The notes below the pieces were generated by a model. It was not told the DNA's origin. It saw nothing but the letters and a program-made list of their open reading frames with translations, and made no database searches. A program made the position numbers and the translations under genes. A stretch of 64,000 bases of DNA from Macrostomum hystrix (taxonomy: Eukaryota > Platyhelminthes > Macrostomidae), in NCBI GenBank assembly GCA_950097015.1, contig CATNEN010000003.1, forward strand, positions 12,305,501 through 12,369,500, read 5' to 3'. The stretch's first letter is position 1; each line of letters begins with the position of its first letter. This document shows, piece after piece, positions 60,859 through 64,000 of the stretch.

Positions 60859-62438
60859 TCATCGACCGTTGCCGAGAAATACCTGAAAGGTGCAATTGTT
60901 GAAAGTTCCGCTTCTTCCAGATGCCAATAGATGCCCGGCGTGTCTCTCCAGACCGACTTTATCCGTGCTCACATTAGATCCATCACTCGCCGATTGACCA
61001 GAATGTGCAATATCCAATGAAGGTGAAGTTGTCTCAGCGCTATTTTTCGATGAACTGGCACTAACATCGCTGATTACGTTAGACAGCCTTGCCATATCAG
61101 CATCACGCTTGGCGGTTTTGCGAATGTAGCGATGAGTATAGCCTCAGTGGACTTGTGTCCAGTGATCTTTCCAATGTCAGCAATGGACACTCCCGCATCA
61201 TTCAGCTCAGTCACCAGGGTTGCACGAATGCAGTGACCGGTGTATCTCTTGCTTAGCTTCGCATTTGTCGATATGGACGCCATCATATTGCCTAACGTGC
61301 TATGTCCAACTGGCTGATTAGCGAAGAACCAAGAGTTGTTGACACCTCGTACACGAGGCCGAAGGAAGAAAACCTGGTTTTCAATCCCAGCAGCCTTTTT
61401 AGCCTCTTCGATCTTTGCCATGTAGGTATTTAGAGCGGTGTACGGACAACCAGGGCACCCAGTTTCCGCAATTATGCTTTGCTTCAGATCCTCAGCGCAA
61501 CGGGGCTCAAGGCTTCCTTGCACATTCTTCGATTGCAATGGCCTAAGCTTAAAGCCGTCTATTAAAACTTGTTCGAGAGAATCAACTTGCAGCTGGCGCA
61601 GCCACTCACGACCAGGAAGTCCGAAATGTAGCGCCAGTACGAAATACACTTTTTCTTGCAACTTTTTTGGGGTCGACCGGTCGAAATAGAGCCTCAGTTT
61701 CTCCAAATCGCCTCGCTTGATAATTAAAAACTGTTTCACTCGGCCGCCTGCCTTGACGAATAGTCCTGCTGTGATTCGCAACATGGTATTAGCTCTAGCA
61801 AACGCTGCATCAGCGATGATATCCTAACCTCTTAGGAGGAGCATCTGACGAAACAACCCTGCCCGCAGACAAACAAGAGACGGCGGTGAAAAATAGTCAC
61901 CATCTTTGCGCCTCACGAACGCATAAAAAACTCGCAACGCAACTGCAGCTTCTTCAATAGTGCACTTACTTAGATCGAAGTGCTCCATGCCCTTGTCTTC
62001 CGTAACGGATGTAAACAAACTAAGATCCCAAGTCACTTGCTTCAAGGCAGAACGAGGCAAGTTCTCCAGTTCAATGTTGTCCAGTTGGCCTACGAGCGCA
62101 TCGATTTGCGCTTCGTCTACAATTTGCAGGAGTGCATCCACATCAACCATCTCTAAATCGGACACATTTTCTTGCATCAATCGCTCCATTTCATTATCGC
62201 GTTCCATTTTTGTTCGGATTTTACTCGTAGTCAAACCAACGATATCACCTTGAGATAAATAAAGAAGGCCAATAGGGTACGTGGCTTCGGATTCCATCTC
62301 GCTTTCCATTTTCTCTGCTGCGTAAAGCTTCTCTATTGCACTCTTTAACAGCACCTTTACGATCGCGCGACTGTATTGATAAAAACTGCAACCAATTTGG
62401 CCACGGCTCAGCCTGACGCAGCCGCAGCAATTTTCCAT
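60859..62438 (-). pseudogene. Crypton-like tyrosine recombinase (DUF3504 type), one stop and one frameshift
   Basis: Three consecutive segments line up as one protein. Segment 62438-61827 has WDLSLFTSV, LRVFYAFVRRKDGDYFSP and LVCLRAGLFRQ, the N-terminal landmarks of the DUF3504/Crypton family (also in ZMYM and QRICH1-like proteins). An in-frame TAG (61826-61824) follows. The same frame then continues DIIADAAFARANTMLRI and the catalytic region: GREWLRQL (Arg), RYTGHCIRATLVTEL (HxxR) and ITGHKSTEA. A shift near 61135-61145 moves the expected Tyr (HRYIRKTAKRD) to another frame, which runs to 60859 and ends in the family-typical FNNCTF tail. The first ~20 codons read through the Tc1-like terminal repeat, so the true N-terminus is lost. 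It is probably a decayed transposon and not a host gene. Confidence 0.8.
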
Positions 62439-63862
62439 AGACAGCCGCCGCTAGCAGCAACCAATTTGGTAAAAACTGCGAGCTATTTTGCCAGCTTGAA
62501 GATATCATTCTTATCATTACTCTGATGGCGAATCGTGGGCCGCACCAAAAGATAAGTCAGCTGGATCGAGAGCGAATCGTGAGAGCGTACAGGAATGGCG
62601 ACGACTGGAGAGAGCTTGGCAGAATGATGGGGATGAAGAAACCGACAGTGAGGAACATCGTGACCACGTATGAACGAACTGGAAGAGTTGGCACTCTGCC
62701 AAAAGGAGGAGTGAAGAGGATGGCGCTGACGGAGGCTATGGTGGACACCATTGTTCAATTCGTTGAAGGTCAACCTACTGCGACGCTGCAACAAATGAGA
62801 GAGCACCTGCTGCACCAACACAATGACGTTGCCACTGACCACTATCAGTTGTGCTCTGGATGGTCGCCTCATCACCCTGAAGTTGCTGCGCCAGGTACCT
62901 GTGAACTGTAACATGCCTGTTACAAAGGAGGCGTGAAGGATGCACGTCGAATGGATGCTGGACGAGGGAAGCCAGGTGAACACCATTTTCATGGACGAGT
63001 TTGGGGTGAACATCTGGACGGCGAGGACTCAAGGCCGCTCTGCGAAGGGGCTCCCAGCTGTGACTGTCGTCAGTGGACAGCCTGGGCAGAATCTCACCAT
63101 CTGCCTGGCCATCTCGCAACTCGGCCTCGTTCACAGCACTTTCGTTGAAGGAGGCTTTAAGAACGAGCACTTCGTGGAATTCCTCTCTGAGATCGATGTT
63201 CTGATGGAAGAGGAGTTTGTGCTACTGTCCGATGGGGCACGCGCTCACCTAGGTGTCCCTGGGATGTCTGAAGGTCATGCTCACCGATTCCTGCCTCCAT
63301 ACTCGCCGTTCATCAACCCGGCGGAGTACGCAGGCTCAGCGCTGAAGGCCAAGCTGAAAAGGCAACTGCAATCACCTGCCATTCAGCGCGAGGTGGCAGA
63401 TACTGGACTGGCTGCTGCAGCAGGTGCGACACTGCATCAGCACAGGATGCGCATTCTGAAGAGAGAAGTGCAGCAAGCACTGAACTGCATCATGCATCAA
63501 CCACTCCCAGACGTACTTCAATCGGTGCTTGAATGCGGAGGACATAATGTTATGAATTCGTGTTCTGACTTCTGACTGAGGACATATTGTTATCATTCTT
63601 AATGTTATGAATTCGTGTTCTGACTTCTGACTGAGGACATATTGTTATCATTCTTTATCGTTATTGTTATGCTATCGCTCCCTATTTCGCTACTGCTGTT
63701 GACAGGGCAGGTCAAAATACAGCAGTGAGCTGCTATCTTCAAGCTGGCAAAATAGCTCGCAGTTTTTACCAAATTGGTTGCTGCTAGCAGCGGCTGTCTA
63801 TGGAAAATTGCTGCGGTTGCGTCAGGCTGAGCCGTGGCAAATTGGTTGCAGTTTTTATCAAA
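62378..63862 (+). mobile_element. Tc1/IS630-like element with ~125-bp near-identical inverted repeats
   Basis: The left arm (62378-62505) starts TTGATAAAAACTGCAACCAA and the right arm (63737-63862) is its reverse complement with about four differences. They contain GCTATTTTGCCAGCTTGAAG. The element encloses a damaged transposase. A TA precedes the left end but the right flank is AG, so the expected TA duplication is not intact. It adjoins or interrupts the Crypton-like gene at 62378. Confidence 0.88.
62525..63575 (+). pseudogene. Tc1-like transposase, frameshift plus internal stop
   Basis: The start MANRGPHQKISQLDRERIVR and an HTH region (WRELGRMMGMKKPTVRNIV) are intact to about 62840. A frameshift then moves the sequence to the frame of LDGRLITLKLLRQVPV. 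That frame has TGA at 62934-62936 and continues HVEWMLDEGSQVNTIFMDEFGVN (second half shown here only as the DE site), FVLLSDGARAHLG (second Asp) and LPPYSPFINPAEY (Glu). All three catalytic acids are present but split between damaged frames. The family is IS630/Tc1/mariner. Confidence 0.82.
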
Positions 63863-63883
63863 GAACGTAAAAATGTATATTTA

Positions 63884-63915
63884 CATCGTTAAACTATGTC
63901 TATGGGGAATTCCCA
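63884..63915. repeat. 30-base sequence shared with 47290-47320
   Basis: Both contain ATCGTTAAACTAT then TCTATGGGGAATTCCC with one change. It is probably a fragment of one dispersed element; here it is followed by ACAGGGAATTCCC, giving a short palindrome. Confidence 0.65.
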
Positions 63916-63955
63916 CAGGGAATTCCCTTTGGATTCTTGTATTTCAATTCCTCAG

Positions 63956-64000
63956 ACGCAGCAGGTGCCGAAAAAGGCCAGCACGGAGGCAGACAAGCGT
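63956..64000 (+). CDS. Possible exon start, truncated by window end
   Basis: An acceptor-like TATTTCAATTCCTCAG precedes GC-rich sequence without stops in any forward frame (one frame reads TQQVPKKASTEADKR). This contrasts with the AT-rich DNA before it. The product cannot be named. Confidence 0.35.

Overview
The window is animal nuclear DNA. It holds multi-exon genes with GT-AG introns, polyglutamine-rich coding sequence, tRNA-derived SINEs, mariner/Tc1, Crypton-like and hAT-like elements, and no bacterial gene arrangement. The lineage cannot be fixed from sequence alone; an invertebrate is my inference. About 30% of the window (roughly 19-20 kb) is minisatellite, and most long introns carry their own array.

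Layout. 1-2.1 kb: last two exons of a secreted fibrinogen-domain (FReD) gene (+). 2.5-3.5 kb: a SINE and a hAT-type MITE. 3.9-6.4 kb: a small single-pass membrane protein gene (+). 6.5-8.7 kb: two MITEs. 9.5-22.1 kb: a complete 11-exon PRRC2 (BAT2 / Drosophila nocte) homologue (-), reconstructed in frame to 2137 codons. Three of its introns carry eight compact RNA-like elements, including a tandem pair of C/D snoRNAs that match the conserved snR55/SNORD110 target in 18S rRNA. 22.1-30.3 kb: intergenic DNA with nested inverted-repeat elements and two arrays. 30.3-33.9 kb: a 298-codon protein with a C-terminal PDZ domain (+). 34-46 kb: SINEs and six large arrays with no gene seen. 46-47.85 kb: a dead mariner element with nested palindromic insertions. 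48-57.6 kb: a complete SLC5-family sodium-coupled transporter (+) whose introns are mostly minisatellite, one of them 3 kb long. 59-60.1 kb: a two-exon beta-1,3-glycosyltransferase (GT31, +). 60.9-63.9 kb: a broken Crypton-like tyrosine recombinase next to or interrupted by a Tc1-like element with near-identical ~125-bp inverted repeats. 63.96-64 kb: possible start of another exon.

The protein genes do not form a pathway. FReD and GT31 act in the secretory route, SLC5 and the small membrane protein in membranes, and PRRC2 in RNA and translation biology. The most interesting system is the PRRC2 locus as a snoRNA host gene, with duplicated RNA families, one of which (four copies) shows compensatory base changes and has no target I recognise.
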